DNA of 64,000 nt from CAYQVO01 sp964421085 (GCA_964421085.1 CAYQVO010000002.1:124001-188000); one strand, 5' to 3'; positions 1 to 8,998 are shown, counted from the stretch's first letter. Translations and numbers: made by a program. The notes: generated by a model not told the origin, from the sequence alone.

Positions 1-395
1 AGAGAGAAGCAGTCGAAGATGCCGCTTTTCTTCAGCATCAACTCGACACTTCTGTTGACAGCGTTTGAACACACGGCGAGTGTAAATCCCGACTTCCGCA
101 GCAGTTCGAGCATTTCGATTTTTGCGGGATCAGGACGACAGCGCGCACAGATTGTTTCATAAGTGTATCGCTGCTTGAGGGAAATAACCGGCTTATGAAG
201 CGCCGAAGGGAAGCCTTTGTGAGCAGACAGCGCTTCGAGCTTCTTCCGGGTAGGAAGACCGTTATAGAATGAAAGATGTTCTTTGCGGGAAATGGTAAAT
301 CCAAACGTCCCCAGCGCTTTGTTCAGCGCTTCGTAGTGCCACTCAGCGGCGTCGACAAGAACTCCGTCGAGATCGAATATTACAGCTTCAATCAT
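1..395 (-). CDS. HAD-superfamily phosphatase, partial (runs off left edge)
   Basis: Reading leftward from the ATG at 395 the product begins MIEAVIFDLDGVLVD, the classic HAD motif I (DxDGV) of the beta-phosphoglucomutase/phosphoglycolate phosphatase group. Motif II is visible further on as LAVCSNAV (a small residue in the SN pair). The frame stays open to base 1, giving 131 codons, so motifs III and IV lie outside the window. The family uses the first Asp as nucleophile to dephosphorylate small sugar phosphates or similar; the substrate cannot be told from this fragment. No gene is seen directly upstream on the same strand; the divergent neighbour starts near 567. Confidence 0.85.
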   Translation of the reverse strand, partial: MIEAVIFDLDGVLVDAAEWHYEALNKALGTFGFTISRKEHLSFYNGLPTRKKLEALSAHKGFPSALHKPVISLKQRYTYETICARCRPDPAKIEMLELLRKSGFTLAVCSNAVNRSVELMLKKSGIFDCFS

Positions 396-566
396 TCCGC
401 ATCCCTGCTCAAAAGATCCATGGGCAACTTCACAACGCGCAGGCGCTGAAGTTCCCTCAGTAGAATACTCGGCTGAAAAGATCCGCATCTTTAAAAGTTT
501 CTTGTCAGAAAGGACCAGGAATTTTTCCTATGAAAGGACCATGGAACATTGTAAAGTTCCGGGAGA

Positions 567-1214
567 ATGGACATTTTTAAATTTGCAGAAGGAATAGAGC
601 GAGGAGCTGGTTCCGCACGGCTTCCCGGCGGTTCTTTCAACGCCCACTTTGGAAGCGCCTTCAAAGCAGTCCGCAGAGTGTCTCCGGCCGATTTCGTCCG
701 CTTCAGCATTCTCAACTTCGCCGTTCAGCAGCTGTCGGTCCGGAGCGCATTCATGCCCGCCACTGAACGATATCTCTTTGCGGGAGGTCTTTCAGATACC
801 GACTTTGCGGCTTCTCTCATCGGGATGGTCCCTTTTCTCCGGGCTTATTTTGCGATTCCCCCCGGAGGGGAGAGTGCAAGTGTTTCTGAAGCGAAACAGA
901 TCATCTCCGGAGGCCGGGAAGACGATTTGAAGACATTCGAAGTGGTGAACAGGACTCCGGCCGGGTTTCTGTTACAGGAGCCTGAAGCGTCGTTCGGCCT
1001 TGTTTCTCTGATCTCGAACGGACAGGAGACTTTTTCCCGGGAATTAGTTCCCGTTCTGGCTGATTCTCTCAGTTCCGGCGGAACCGCTGTCATGACGGTT
1101 CCCTCCGGCGAGATTCCTGAGAATGCGGCCGGCTTTTCGAGAGTCTGGACATCAACACTCGAGCCGCTTTGTCCGTTTGGGGGATTTACTCTCTGCATAC
1201 TGAGGAGATTCTGA
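567..1214 (+). CDS. Hypothetical protein upstream of GT61 glycosyltransferase
   Basis: A 215-residue open frame with no family I recognise. The C-terminal half (about residues 140-210) has a pattern loosely like the end of a Rossmann methyltransferase (LVSLIS, then a helix, then GGTAVMTVP), but the SAM-binding glycine motif is not visible, so I do not assign that function. The stop codon abuts the TTG start of the next gene at 1215, which implies co-transcription and translational coupling with the glycosyltransferase. The start is uncertain: the GGGAG just before the ATG at 567 is only about two bases away, closer than a working ribosome site normally sits. Confidence 0.5.
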   Translation: MDIFKFAEGIERGAGSARLPGGSFNAHFGSAFKAVRRVSPADFVRFSILNFAVQQLSVRSAFMPATERYLFAGGLSDTDFAASLIGMVPFLRAYFAIPPGGESASVSEAKQIISGGREDDLKTFEVVNRTPAGFLLQEPEASFGLVSLISNGQETFSRELVPVLADSLSSGGTAVMTVPSGEIPENAAGFSRVWTSTLEPLCPFGGFTLCILRRF

Positions 1215-2372
1215 TTGAACAGCGTGGAATTCAGGGCGGAGGATTCGTTTTTGACGCTCGAACGCGTTTCGTCGATGAGTGATGAGCCCGAAAGAGAAAG
1301 CCTTGTCCTTTTGCGGGAAGCAACACAGTATCCCAATGCAGAACCGCTCTTTGTGTATGCAGATGAGGCCATACCTGAAGTGTCGCGCAGCCTCCTGTAC
1401 CGCCAGGCATGGAGCATCGATCCGTCGTACTGTGTCAAACTTCCCGGCGGCTCGGTATACGGGGAGTGCGGGATAGTGACGGGAGGAGGGGTTTTTCTGC
1501 ATGATCTCTCGACGCTTGCCGGACGGCATCGCAAGCCGGCAGAAGTAACCCGGCAGGAAGACGGGAGTGAAATCGCAGGATTCAAAACTGTGAAGCCGGA
1601 ATACCGCGACTGCTCCGCGGCAATCCTGTCTCCCCTTATCGCGTGCGGCAAAAATCATTCTCACTGGCTTTTTCATGCGCTGCCTAAAGTGCAGATTTTC
1701 AGGGATGCGTCGGTTGCCCCCGACTTTTTCCTTGTTCTCCCGGCAGTTGCCGGATATCAGCGGGACACCCTGAAAGCACTCGGAATAGGCGATGATCGGA
1801 TACTTGTGCGCGATCCGGCGCAACCGATGAAGTTCCGTGAACTCTATGCGTCGTACACGCAGAGCGACGTTTCACCGGACATGACGATCTATGATGAAAT
1901 CATATCTAAAGTGGATCGGGGAGAGGAAGGACCTGAAAGAATCTATGTATCCAGAATGGATGCCAGGGGTATGCGGCGTTTCATCAACGAGGAGCAGGTC
2001 ATTGATGTTGCCCGGAACAACGGATTCCATATAGTCACCCCCTCCGAGCTTTCGTTTGAAGACGAAGTAAGAATTTTCCGGAATGCCCGCATTATTGCCG
2101 GTCCCGTCGGTGCGGGTCTTTACAATGCCGTCTTCACCCGGCCGGGCTGCGTCATTGTAGCCATGAGCGAACCAGCTTATGTAATGGACTGGCCGCTGCA
2201 GCTCGCGTCGCTTCGAAAACATTCCATAGGCTATCTTCTCGGGAACAGTTTTCTCTCGATGGAACCGGTACACCGGGGGTGTCACAACAGCTGGGTTCTC
2301 AATCCGGCTCTCTTCGATCTGGCGCTTAACAACCTTCTTTCCGGCAAAGACGCGGCCAGGGCGGGCAGGTGA
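1215..2372 (+). CDS. Glycosyltransferase family 61 (DUF563-like)
   Basis: A 385-residue protein with GT61 hallmarks: NHSHWLFHALPKV in the first domain (about 148-160), then RIYVSR, a predicted sugar-nucleotide region with ITPSEL-type motif, and ARIIAGPVGAGLYNAVF near residue 295, the conserved GxHGAGL-like loop, where the usual His is Val here. The family transfers sugars such as xylose or GlcNAc; bacterial members work on capsules and exopolysaccharides. The likely start is the TTG at 1215, directly after the previous stop; an ATG start would cost conserved N-terminal sequence. The next gene, 61 bases on, carries a polysaccharide deacetylase domain, which supports a surface-glycan role. Acceptor and donor are unknown. 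Confidence 0.75.
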   Translation: MNSVEFRAEDSFLTLERVSSMSDEPERESLVLLREATQYPNAEPLFVYADEAIPEVSRSLLYRQAWSIDPSYCVKLPGGSVYGECGIVTGGGVFLHDLSTLAGRHRKPAEVTRQEDGSEIAGFKTVKPEYRDCSAAILSPLIACGKNHSHWLFHALPKVQIFRDASVAPDFFLVLPAVAGYQRDTLKALGIGDDRILVRDPAQPMKFRELYASYTQSDVSPDMTIYDEIISKVDRGEEGPERIYVSRMDARGMRRFINEEQVIDVARNNGFHIVTPSELSFEDEVRIFRNARIIAGPVGAGLYNAVFTRPGCVIVAMSEPAYVMDWPLQLASLRKHSIGYLLGNSFLSMEPVHRGCHNSWVLNPALFDLALNNLLSGKDAARAGR

Positions 2373-2433
2373 TCTGCTGCGTGGGATTGCACGCCCCCGC
2401 AAGAAATCGGCATACTGAAGGCTGGAGCTCAGA

Positions 2434-5400
2434 ATGGATCCGAACAGGCTGATAATCGACTTTAAAAAGCAACTTGGTAACAGAAACACCTCCGCTGTTC
2501 ATGCTCTCGATATCTTCCGTGATTTGAGAGACGTTCTGGAGCAGGAAACAAAATCCGATCCTCTCCTTGCCGCAATAAGGGAAAATATACTGCGGCTTTT
2601 CATGCAGAGATCCTGTCTGCTTCCCGACCTGGAACGTGAGGCGGCTGTTTTGAACCTGATTCTTCAGGATTCCCGTTCCAATACTGCTGAAATATCCTCC
2701 GGGCTGGAAGAATGGGGGCGCTCAGTCGCGGAACTTTCTGAAATCCTGCGTGGAATCAAAACCCATGTGACACAGATGGCGACGCGACACCGTATGACGG
2801 AGCAGAAACCTTCCGTGGTCCGGATTGAAAACAGTAATTTCAGCGAGGCTCGTGAACTCAATATAAAGATCCTCGCCTGCGAGATGCTGCTTGGCAGCAC
2901 CGATCCGGCTCCCTTTCCTCCGAACATGCAGGTGGAATCAACCAGCAGGTGCAATGCGCGGTGCAGAATATGCGGGCACTTCTTCCATCCCGCCAGGGCA
3001 TACAGAGATCTCGATTTTCAGGTGTTTCTCAAATTGTCGCCCGTTCTTCCGTATGTCCAGTGCCTTGAACTGCACACTTATGGAGAAGCCTCTCTCGCGC
3101 CGCATTTCACCGCCATGTGCGAAGTCTGCAGGAGCTTCGGCTGCAGAACGCATGTGCTTACAAACGGCTCGACTCTTGGGGTGGATAGTCCCCTGGCAGA
3201 CGTAGACCAGATTGGAATCAGCGTTGATTCAGACAACGAACGCACCTTTGACGCCGTCCGCAAAGGGCTGCGGTTCAAAACAGTGATCGAAAACATCAAA
3301 GCGTTTCGCCGGCGGAATCCGGACAATTTCATGTACTTTCTGGTGACGATACACCGGGCGAATGTAGATGAAATATCCGGCATAGCCGGACTAGCCTGCG
3401 ATCTGGGCCTTCAGGCCGTCTGCCTCAGTCTCATGTCGGCCATTCATCCGTCACTGCGGCCGGTCACTTTAACGGCCCAGGACGTTCCTCTTTACCGGGA
3501 GGAAGTGGAGAAAGCAGAAAGAATCTGCTCGAAGCGCGGCGTAGATGTGTATGATTACGCTTTTCTGGACGGTCTCCCCGATCAGACGGAACCTCTGAAC
3601 AAGGAGGCATGTTTAAGGGTGTTCGAGTCGCTTATCCCTCCATCTGCCGGCGCGCCGCCCGATATTGAAGAGTTGACAACGAGGCTCGCAAAGATTGAGT
3701 GCGGCGCATATCCTGCGTCCCTGCACCGGTTTTTCACACTGGAAGCCGCGTCTTTCGAATCCACTCGAAAAGCGGAGATCGAAAGAGTCCATGAAGACAC
3801 TTCTATGGAACCTGTCACGGTCGATACCGGCAGGCTGAAGGAACGGCTGCATGAACTCCGGAGTGAAATAGAAAGGCGGGGCAGGGATGCGCTCGTAATT
3901 CCGTACTGTACCGCCCCCTGGTTCAGGCTTGAAGTGAAGGCGGACGGAGGGATCTTCCCCTGCTGCAGCTGGAAAGGACCACCGTTTGCCGATCTTGCAG
4001 TTCAGTCTGTCGCGGAGATATGGCACGGGCCGTTCATGACGGCGCTCAGGCAGGGATGTTACGGCGAAGGAGAACTCCCTCCTTTCTGCCTGAACTGCAG
4101 GAGCATAGACCGTTATCAGGGCCTGACTGAAACGATCAGCACGATGAACGAATTCGGCCTGGACTATAACACAATCCGGAAGATTCCCGGGTTTTCTCCT
4201 CCGCCCGGGAAACTCCAGCTTATACGCGCGGGCGCGCCGGAGATTGAATACGTTCCCATTGATAAATCGTATCCGGGAGGATTTTACGAACTCCGGGGGG
4301 ATGCAGAAGGGCGGGGGAACAGGAGCAGTGGTTACGACTTTGTCATCTCGCCCGGCCCCAGGCTCTTCTGCGAAAGACCTTCGAGCATGCGAAGCAGAAA
4401 GATTTCCTGTGGAGTTCTCGGCGGCGCTTCCCTTCCTTTGAAGGACATCCTGAAGCTCGAAGGACGCCCGCGTGTATCGATAACAGAAACCGCTCATGAA
4501 TTATTCCCCTCCGGTCTTTTGTTTGTGTCTGTCCGTTTCCGTAATGAAGGTGAAGTGCCGCTCTTCGGCAGGGATTCGCATCCCGATTGCGTGGACAGAG
4601 CGGGACTGCGCGTGCTTAAGCAGGAAGCCGGAGTCACATCGGCAGCGCGTGAAGAAAGAATGGATATGCCGTTTGAGTGGATACTCCCCGGATCGGAGTA
4701 CCATATCTCGGGACTCTTTGACTTCTCGGGCCTTGAACCCGGGACATACACGGTGGAGACAGGAATTGTCCGGGAAGGAGAATTCTGGATTTCGGAGGAA
4801 TCTGAACGGCGAAGCTTTGAAATAACCACGGCAGAAGCCTCAACCATGACTCCTGTCGAAGTGTCGAGAGTTCCGGGATCGAAAGGGATTGCGCTTACAT
4901 TCGACGCGGGAGCGTCAATACCGCCTTCGGACGCCCTTCTCGATTTTCTGCAGAAGAGGCGGATGCAATGCACAGTTTTTCTGACCGGGAGGTCGATAGC
5001 CTCTTTTCCTGAACATGCGCGTCGCATCGCGAATGAGGGGCATGAAGCGGCAAACCACACATACAATCATCCATGGCTGTCCTTTCTGCACGATCCCCAT
5101 CCGGCGCAGGGAGTGGACAAAGACTTTCTCATGAAAGAGCTTTATTCCACCGAAGAGGCCTTCTTCAAAACGACAGGGCGCACGATGTCGAGACTCTGGC
5201 GGGCTCCCTACGGAGCAAGAAACGCGGAGATTCTCAAATGGGCGATGGAAGAAGGATTTACTCACGTTTTCTGGTCGCACGATTCAAACGACTGGAGGAT
5301 AGGCTCTTCCCTTAATTCCATGAAGTGTACCCCGCAGAGCGTCTTTGAGACGCTTAAGAACAAACTTCGCCAGTTTGATGATGCCGATGGCGCTGTAGTT

Positions 5401-5523
5401 CTATTTCACCTCTCGACCTACAATCAACCGGACATGCTTTCAGAGATGTCGAAATTCATCGACTGGATTGCCGGCCGGGGTCTTGCCTTTCGGACGGCAG
5501 GCTCTCTTCTCACGATGATCTGA
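2434..5523 (+). CDS. Radical SAM-SPASM protein fused to polysaccharide deacetylase
   Basis: One uninterrupted 1029-residue frame with four parts. Residues about 1-145 are helical and probably coiled. A radical SAM core follows, with the 4Fe-4S motif CNARCRIC (CxxxCxxC) near 171-178. A SPASM-type auxiliary cluster region lies near 489-556 (CTAPWF, GGIFPCCSW, CLNC). A beta-rich stretch at about 665-800 resembles an Ig-like or carbohydrate-binding sandwich. The C-terminus (about 817-1029) is a NodB deacetylase with TFDAGA, the metal-binding HTYNH, RAPYG and VLFHLS. Radical SAM/SPASM enzymes act in the cytoplasm, NodB enzymes usually on exported glycans, so the pairing is odd. No signal peptide is seen. 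In a typical NodB motif the first metal ligand pair is Asp-Asp; here it is Asp-Ala. A one-step modification of a cytoplasmic sugar intermediate is my inference. Confidence 0.85.
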   Translation: MDPNRLIIDFKKQLGNRNTSAVHALDIFRDLRDVLEQETKSDPLLAAIRENILRLFMQRSCLLPDLEREAAVLNLILQDSRSNTAEISSGLEEWGRSVAELSEILRGIKTHVTQMATRHRMTEQKPSVVRIENSNFSEARELNIKILACEMLLGSTDPAPFPPNMQVESTSRCNARCRICGHFFHPARAYRDLDFQVFLKLSPVLPYVQCLELHTYGEASLAPHFTAMCEVCRSFGCRTHVLTNGSTLGVDSPLADVDQIGISVDSDNERTFDAVRKGLRFKTVIENIKAFRRRNPDNFMYFLVTIHRANVDEISGIAGLACDLGLQAVCLSLMSAIHPSLRPVTLTAQDVPLYREEVEKAERICSKRGVDVYDYAFLDGLPDQTEPLNKEACLRVFESLIPPSAGAPPDIEELTTRLAKIECGAYPASLHRFFTLEAASFESTRKAEIERVHEDTSMEPVTVDTGRLKERLHELRSEIERRGRDALVIPYCTAPWFRLEVKADGGIFPCCSWKGPPFADLAVQSVAEIWHGPFMTALRQGCYGEGELPPFCLNCRSIDRYQGLTETISTMNEFGLDYNTIRKIPGFSPPPGKLQLIRAGAPEIEYVPIDKSYPGGFYELRGDAEGRGNRSSGYDFVISPGPRLFCERPSSMRSRKISCGVLGGASLPLKDILKLEGRPRVSITETAHELFPSGLLFVSVRFRNEGEVPLFGRDSHPDCVDRAGLRVLKQEAGVTSAAREERMDMPFEWILPGSEYHISGLFDFSGLEPGTYTVETGIVREGEFWISEESERRSFEITTAEASTMTPVEVSRVPGSKGIALTFDAGASIPPSDALLDFLQKRRMQCTVFLTGRSIASFPEHARRIANEGHEAANHTYNHPWLSFLHDPHPAQGVDKDFLMKELYSTEEAFFKTTGRTMSRLWRAPYGARNAEILKWAMEEGFTHVFWSHDSNDWRIGSSLNSMKCTPQSVFETLKNKLRQFDDADGAVVLFHLSTYNQPDMLSEMSKFIDWIAGRGLAFRTAGSLLTMI

Positions 5524-5533
5524 CATTATTACG

Positions 5534-5734
5534 TCAGGTGCCTCCCTGCATAATCCTCAGGTAGTGCTCTACGCTCCTGTCGTAAGTTCTCTCCGCCTCG
5601 GCGTTGAAATAACATGCCGGAAGTTCCCGGCGTGCCCTGTGGTAGGCGATACACTTGCAGCACAGGCCGCGTTTGTCGCACGGATACGAGCAGTTGCAGT
5701 TTTTGAGGTTCTTTTCTTTTGAGCAGGTCGTCAT
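5534..5734 (-). CDS. Small Cys-rich protein, DUF6485-like
   Basis: A 66-residue product beginning MTTCSKEKNLKNCNCSYPC and continuing with GLCCKC, YHR and ELPACYF. The spaced cysteines (CNC, C, CC, C, then C) and the ELPACYF and ERTYDRS motifs match what I remember of the DUF6485 family, probably a metal-binding small protein of unknown function. The start at 5734 is chosen because its ATG overlaps the yraN stop as ATGA, the usual sign of translational coupling. It ends 10 bases from the convergent stop of the radical SAM gene. It is the last member of the minus-strand run that starts at 7784. Confidence 0.75.
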   Translation of the reverse strand: MTTCSKEKNLKNCNCSYPCDKRGLCCKCIAYHRARRELPACYFNAEAERTYDRSVEHYLRIMQGGT

Positions 5735-6285
5735 AATCCGGCTTCTCCTCCCCATCTATTGATGCGAAACGCGTCAGGATAATGATTAACAGAAGCCTTT
5801 CCAAAGTAAAGACCACCCTTATAATGCACGGTGACAATATCGAACCGGATTCCTTTCGGCCGCAGCGGGCGAATCAGAGCGCTTCTTCTTTTCAGGTACC
5901 GGCTCGAAAGTCTGCGCATATGCTCCCGCTTCGAATGGTCAACAGCATTGAGGGCAGTCCATCGTGAAAAGGGAACCGGCTTTCGTGTTTTGACTTCGCA
6001 GAAAACGAGAGTGTGCCGGAAAAAGGCGACGATATCGAACTCACACCGTCCGGCACGCCAGTTTCTGTCGAGTATTATAAAGCCCTTCCTTCTCAATTCT
6101 CTCGATGCGATTTCTTCGCCGAGAATGCCGGCGTTTCGTCGGGCAAAGGGAGCAAACCAGGCGAAACCACCGTGAAAGCAGAGGGTGAAGATGAAATCGC
6201 CCGTGTTAAAGAACGATAACGCCTTCTTCCGGAGGCGCCGGAGGAAGGAGCGTAAAGCTTCTGCGGTGAACCGGGCAGCGCCCAA
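5731..6285 (-). CDS. yraN: YraN/UPF0102 family endonuclease-like protein
   Basis: The homologous core starts near 6126: GILGEEIASREL, then FIILDRNWR, CEFDIVAF and LVFCEVKTR, the restriction-endonuclease-like fold with catalytic E-D-EVK residues typical of UPF0102. Family members are about 115-130 residues; the core here is about 131. There is no in-frame ATG, GTG or TTG between the rnhB stop (6206) and this core. The nearest ordinary start is a TTG at 6285 inside rnhB (then ATG at 6321), so either a long overlap or an ATT start at 6126 must be used. It follows rnhB, the common rnhB-yraN order. Role in vivo is not established. Confidence 0.8.
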   Translation of the reverse strand: MGAARFTAEALRSFLRRLRKKALSFFNTGDFIFTLCFHGGFAWFAPFARRNAGILGEEIASRELRRKGFIILDRNWRAGRCEFDIVAFFRHTLVFCEVKTRKPVPFSRWTALNAVDHSKREHMRRLSSRYLKRRSALIRPLRPKGIRFDIVTVHYKGGLYFGKASVNHYPDAFRINRWGGEAGL

Positions 6286-6781
6286 GCTCTTCAATCGCCG
6301 CCCGATGGAGCGAAGTGGCATACCCCGCATGCTTCGCGAAATAATAGCCGGGATACTTCCTGTCCAGCGCCTCCATGAGGTGATCACGCCAGACCTTGGC
6401 AAGTATCGAGGCCGCGGAAATCTGAACAACCTTCGTGTCTCCGTTTATGATGGTTTCCTGGGGGATGTGAGTATCGATCCGCTGATTGCCGTCAATCAGA
6501 ACGAGATCTGCGTTCACTTTTGCGACTGCGAGCTTCATGGCCAGAAGCGATGCCCTCAGTATGTTGAGCTGATCTATTCTTCGATGCCCGACAGCTACCA
6601 CGGACCATTCCAGTGCGTCGCTTTTTATCACATCAACAAGGTATTCGCGTTTTTTTGCGCAAAGTTGCTTTGAGTCTTTAATTTGGGGGTTCTCATAGCC
6701 TTCAGGGAATACTACAGCTCCGGCGACAACGGGCCCGGCAAGCGGACCCCGGCCCGCCTCATCAACTCCCGCTACACGCAT
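6206..6781 (-). CDS. rnhB: Ribonuclease HII
   Basis: A 191-residue protein starting MRVAGVDEAGRGPLAGP; DEAGRG gives the first catalytic Asp-Glu pair of RNase HII. Further conserved pieces are IKDSKQL, LIDGN (Asp), and SAASILAKVWRD (with the later Asp). It cuts RNA-DNA hybrids and single ribonucleotides in DNA. The start at 6781 is fixed by the motif and by AGGAG about seven bases upstream; the longer open frame reaching 7069 has no homology. It overlaps the upstream membrane-protein gene by 10 bases and is followed by yraN. Confidence 0.95.
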   Translation of the reverse strand: MRVAGVDEAGRGPLAGPVVAGAVVFPEGYENPQIKDSKQLCAKKREYLVDVIKSDALEWSVVAVGHRRIDQLNILRASLLAMKLAVAKVNADLVLIDGNQRIDTHIPQETIINGDTKVVQISAASILAKVWRDHLMEALDRKYPGYYFAKHAGYATSLHRAAIEELGRCPVHRRSFTLLPPAPPEEGVIVL

Positions 6782-7161
6782 CGAAATCTCCTGTGCTTCT
6801 CGGAAGGGCGAAACGCTTTTTCTATCCTCACAGGCTTTGACGGGCCGACTATGAGGGCAAGCAGGTAGATCACGATAGGGAAAAGAACGATCTGTATAAA
6901 AAGCAGCGGGATCCACCATGGAAGATCCTCCTCTGTTATTTCTGACAGCACGTACTGGTCCAGGAGCAGGCACAGTACAGCAGCAGCCAGCACAAACAGT
7001 CCCTGCCTGAAAAAGTCCCCGGGCTTTTCCTTCCGTGATTTTTTGCCCCATTCTTCGAGCTGAGCCCAAAGACCGATAAGAAAGAAAAACACGGGCATGC
7101 CGAACCAGATAATATATAGAAGAATCCGCATGTTACTTTCCTGCACCTGAAAGTCTGACAT
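6772..7161 (-). CDS. Small membrane protein of unknown function
   Basis: A 129-residue frame (or 119 from the inner ATG at 7131). Three hydrophobic segments are visible: about 13-31 (LLYIIWFGMPVFFFLIGLW), 55-68 (a Leu/Ala-rich helix) and 82-105 (WWIPLLFIQIVLFPIVIYLL). Charged residues between segments one and two suggest a cytoplasmic loop. I know no family for it. It begins 8 bases after the lytic transglycosylase stop and overlaps rnhB by 10 bases, so it is almost certainly expressed with both. Confidence 0.6.
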   Translation of the reverse strand: MSDFQVQESNMRILLYIIWFGMPVFFFLIGLWAQLEEWGKKSRKEKPGDFFRQGLFVLAAAVLCLLLDQYVLSEITEEDLPWWIPLLFIQIVLFPIVIYLLALIVGPSKPVRIEKAFRPSEKHRRFRCV

Positions 7162-7169
7162 CAGGAGCG

Positions 7170-7784
7170 CTAAGAGTAGAATTCCCGGAAGCCTCTGTAA
7201 GCCGTCATGACTTTTTTGACATACTTCTGGGTTTCCGGATAGGGGGGGATACCCCGGTATTGTCTGACTGCAGCAGGACCAGCATTGTACGCTGCCAGAG
7301 CAAGCTTTAAATCGTTGCCGAACATGTCGAGAAGGACCCGCAGATATTTGCTTCCGCCGTTTATGTTCTGGACAGGGTCATGAATATTGACTACGCCAAG
7401 CCTTCGCGCAGTGCCGGGCATCAGCTGCATTATACCCCTCGCGCCTTTGGGGGAGACGCCAACGGTGTTCGCCCGTGACTCCACGTGAATGACGGCCCTG
7501 ACAAGAGCCGGGTCGAGCCGGTGCTTTACAGCTGCCCGGACCACAATCGAGCTCACGCTGTACGCCCTCCGGCCTTCCTGAGCTTCCGATGCGAGTCTTA
7601 CTCTGTTTCGTTCGAGTTCATCATAAAGGCGGGGTCCCTCATCCCGGGGCAGGACGAGCTGGCGAAGGCTGTCAGTGAACCTTCCGCGGAAACCGGCATC
7701 TGTAATGAGAGGTATAGCGAGTGCAAGAGCAAAGAGGCTGCTCACATATGCGCGGCATAAGGTTTTGAAATGTGACTCCTTCAT
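7170..7784 (-). CDS. Lytic transglycosylase, SLT (GH23) domain
   Basis: A 204-residue protein with an N-terminal hydrophobic segment (about 10-27) acting as signal peptide or anchor, and a C-terminal goose-lysozyme-type SLT domain. The catalytic Glu is in AVIHVESRAN, followed by SPKGARGIMQLMPGTA, NINGGSKYL and LALAAYNAGP, all diagnostic of the Slt/MltC/MltE group. It cleaves murein glycan strands in the periplasm to give 1,6-anhydro ends. It heads the minus-strand run slt-membrane protein-rnhB-yraN-DUF6485; the pairing with rnhB looks like chance clustering rather than shared function. Confidence 0.9.
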   Translation of the reverse strand: MKESHFKTLCRAYVSSLFALALAIPLITDAGFRGRFTDSLRQLVLPRDEGPRLYDELERNRVRLASEAQEGRRAYSVSSIVVRAAVKHRLDPALVRAVIHVESRANTVGVSPKGARGIMQLMPGTARRLGVVNIHDPVQNINGGSKYLRVLLDMFGNDLKLALAAYNAGPAAVRQYRGIPPYPETQKYVKKVMTAYRGFREFYS

Positions 7785-8179
7785 ATCAATCCTAAAGTTC
7801 TCTGCTCCGCTATCGTTGATGGCCTCAATGATTCTTTTGCTTCAATTTTCTCCCAGCCGGGCGGCAAAAGTATAGTTTTTGGCTTGCCAGAGGCCCTTTT
7901 GGGGTGTCTACAAAACATACAGATAGCCGAGACTAGACAAGACACCGGAGAGTTACTAACGAAATGCCGTTTCCGAAACATTATTTGAAAAACGCAGCGT
8001 CTGCGCAGAAAAAAATTGAAATTGGGTATTGCTTAGTATTCGAGAATTTGGGGCGGGAGTTGCTGCTTTAAGGGAGTTAAATTAATGTCAGCTTCGCTGA
8101 CGTGGCGAAATAAGCAGGCTATTGAGGGGGCAAAGATCAGAGTTAATATACGGAGAGTTGTAGAAGGAACAAGCGAGTT
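7785..8179. other. Divergent intergenic region, no gene seen
   Basis: Lies between the divergent transglycosylase and LOG genes, so it should hold both promoters. I found no convincing -35/-10 pair. An imperfectly spaced inverted repeat GGTGTC...GACACC lies at about 7903-7946, and a small hairpin CGCAG/CTGCG near 7993 is followed by an A-run. Open frames crossing it show no recognisable coding pattern. Confidence 0.5.
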
Positions 8180-8998
8180 ATGGGCAAGAAACAGGATTCA
8201 GGCGGTGGAAAAGCATCAGGGCGACGAAGTACGCATGCCCGGGGGGTCTCTTCCATACCTCCCCTTGCCGTCAAGAGACGGCGCGACCTCGGTCTTCGAG
8301 GACAAAAGAGAAGGCATCTTGATGAGAGGCTGCAGATGCTTCACCAAAGGGCACTCATGCTCGAGCATGAACTTATGGAGCTTGAAGACCACAGGTTTTA
8401 CAGAACCTGCATCTTTGGCAGTGCCCGAATCAAGAGGGAGGGCGGGGAGTATAACGACGTTTTTGAGCTCGCCAGATACCTGGCATGGGAAGGCATCGAT
8501 ATTCTAACCGGGGGTGGCCCGGGACTTATGGAGGCGGCAAATAAAGGGGCTCACCACGGAAAGGAAGAGAGGAGGACAAAAAGCCTCTCCTTTGGACTGT
8601 CCGTATCGCTGCCACACGAGGTCGAACCGAATCTGCACCTCGACATAAAGCGGCACCACTTCAAATTTTCCTCCCGGCTTGATGACTTTATGAGGCTCTC
8701 GCATTCCGTCATTTGTACTCCGGGAGGAATCGGAACGCTGCTCGAGTTCTTTTTCTCGTGGCAGTTGATACAGGTTAAGCATATCCCTCCCCGCCCGATC
8801 GTCCTTCTGGACAAATCGTACTGGAGCGGAATTATCGACTGGATGCGGGCCGAACCTTTGAGGAGGCAGCTCGTTGCGGAAAAGGATTTCTCCGTTCTTT
8901 CGATAGTGGACAGCCCGGGAGAGGCATTTGAGATTATTTCTAAGCACCACAGTGAGTTCCGCGAGGCGAATCTGAAACGGAAGAAGGTGCCGAGGTAG
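8180..8998 (+). CDS. LOG family protein (TIGR00730-like)
   Basis: A 272-residue protein. The Rossmann-like core begins near residue 75 (TCIFGSARI), with ILTGGGPGLMEAANKGA and the signature TPGGIGTLLEFF (PGGxGTxxE) that defines LOG proteins, once misnamed lysine decarboxylases. Characterised members are cytokinin-type nucleoside 5'-monophosphate phosphoribohydrolases. The roughly 60-residue basic, helical N-terminal extension, before the fold, is unlike short LOGs and typical of the larger bacterial group. It stands alone between divergent and convergent genes. The true substrate is uncertain. Confidence 0.88.
   Translation: MGKKQDSGGGKASGRRSTHARGVSSIPPLAVKRRRDLGLRGQKRRHLDERLQMLHQRALMLEHELMELEDHRFYRTCIFGSARIKREGGEYNDVFELARYLAWEGIDILTGGGPGLMEAANKGAHHGKEERRTKSLSFGLSVSLPHEVEPNLHLDIKRHHFKFSSRLDDFMRLSHSVICTPGGIGTLLEFFFSWQLIQVKHIPPRPIVLLDKSYWSGIIDWMRAEPLRRQLVAEKDFSVLSIVDSPGEAFEIISKHHSEFREANLKRKKVPR

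Noticed and set aside
845..1651. 268-codon minus-strand frame opposite the GT61 gene
   Set aside because: Translation is low-complexity in pattern and overlaps a clear glycosyltransferase on the other strand; a shadow.
7785..8179. Cyclic-di-GMP or other riboswitch in the divergent region
   Set aside because: No conserved core sequences of known classes could be matched.
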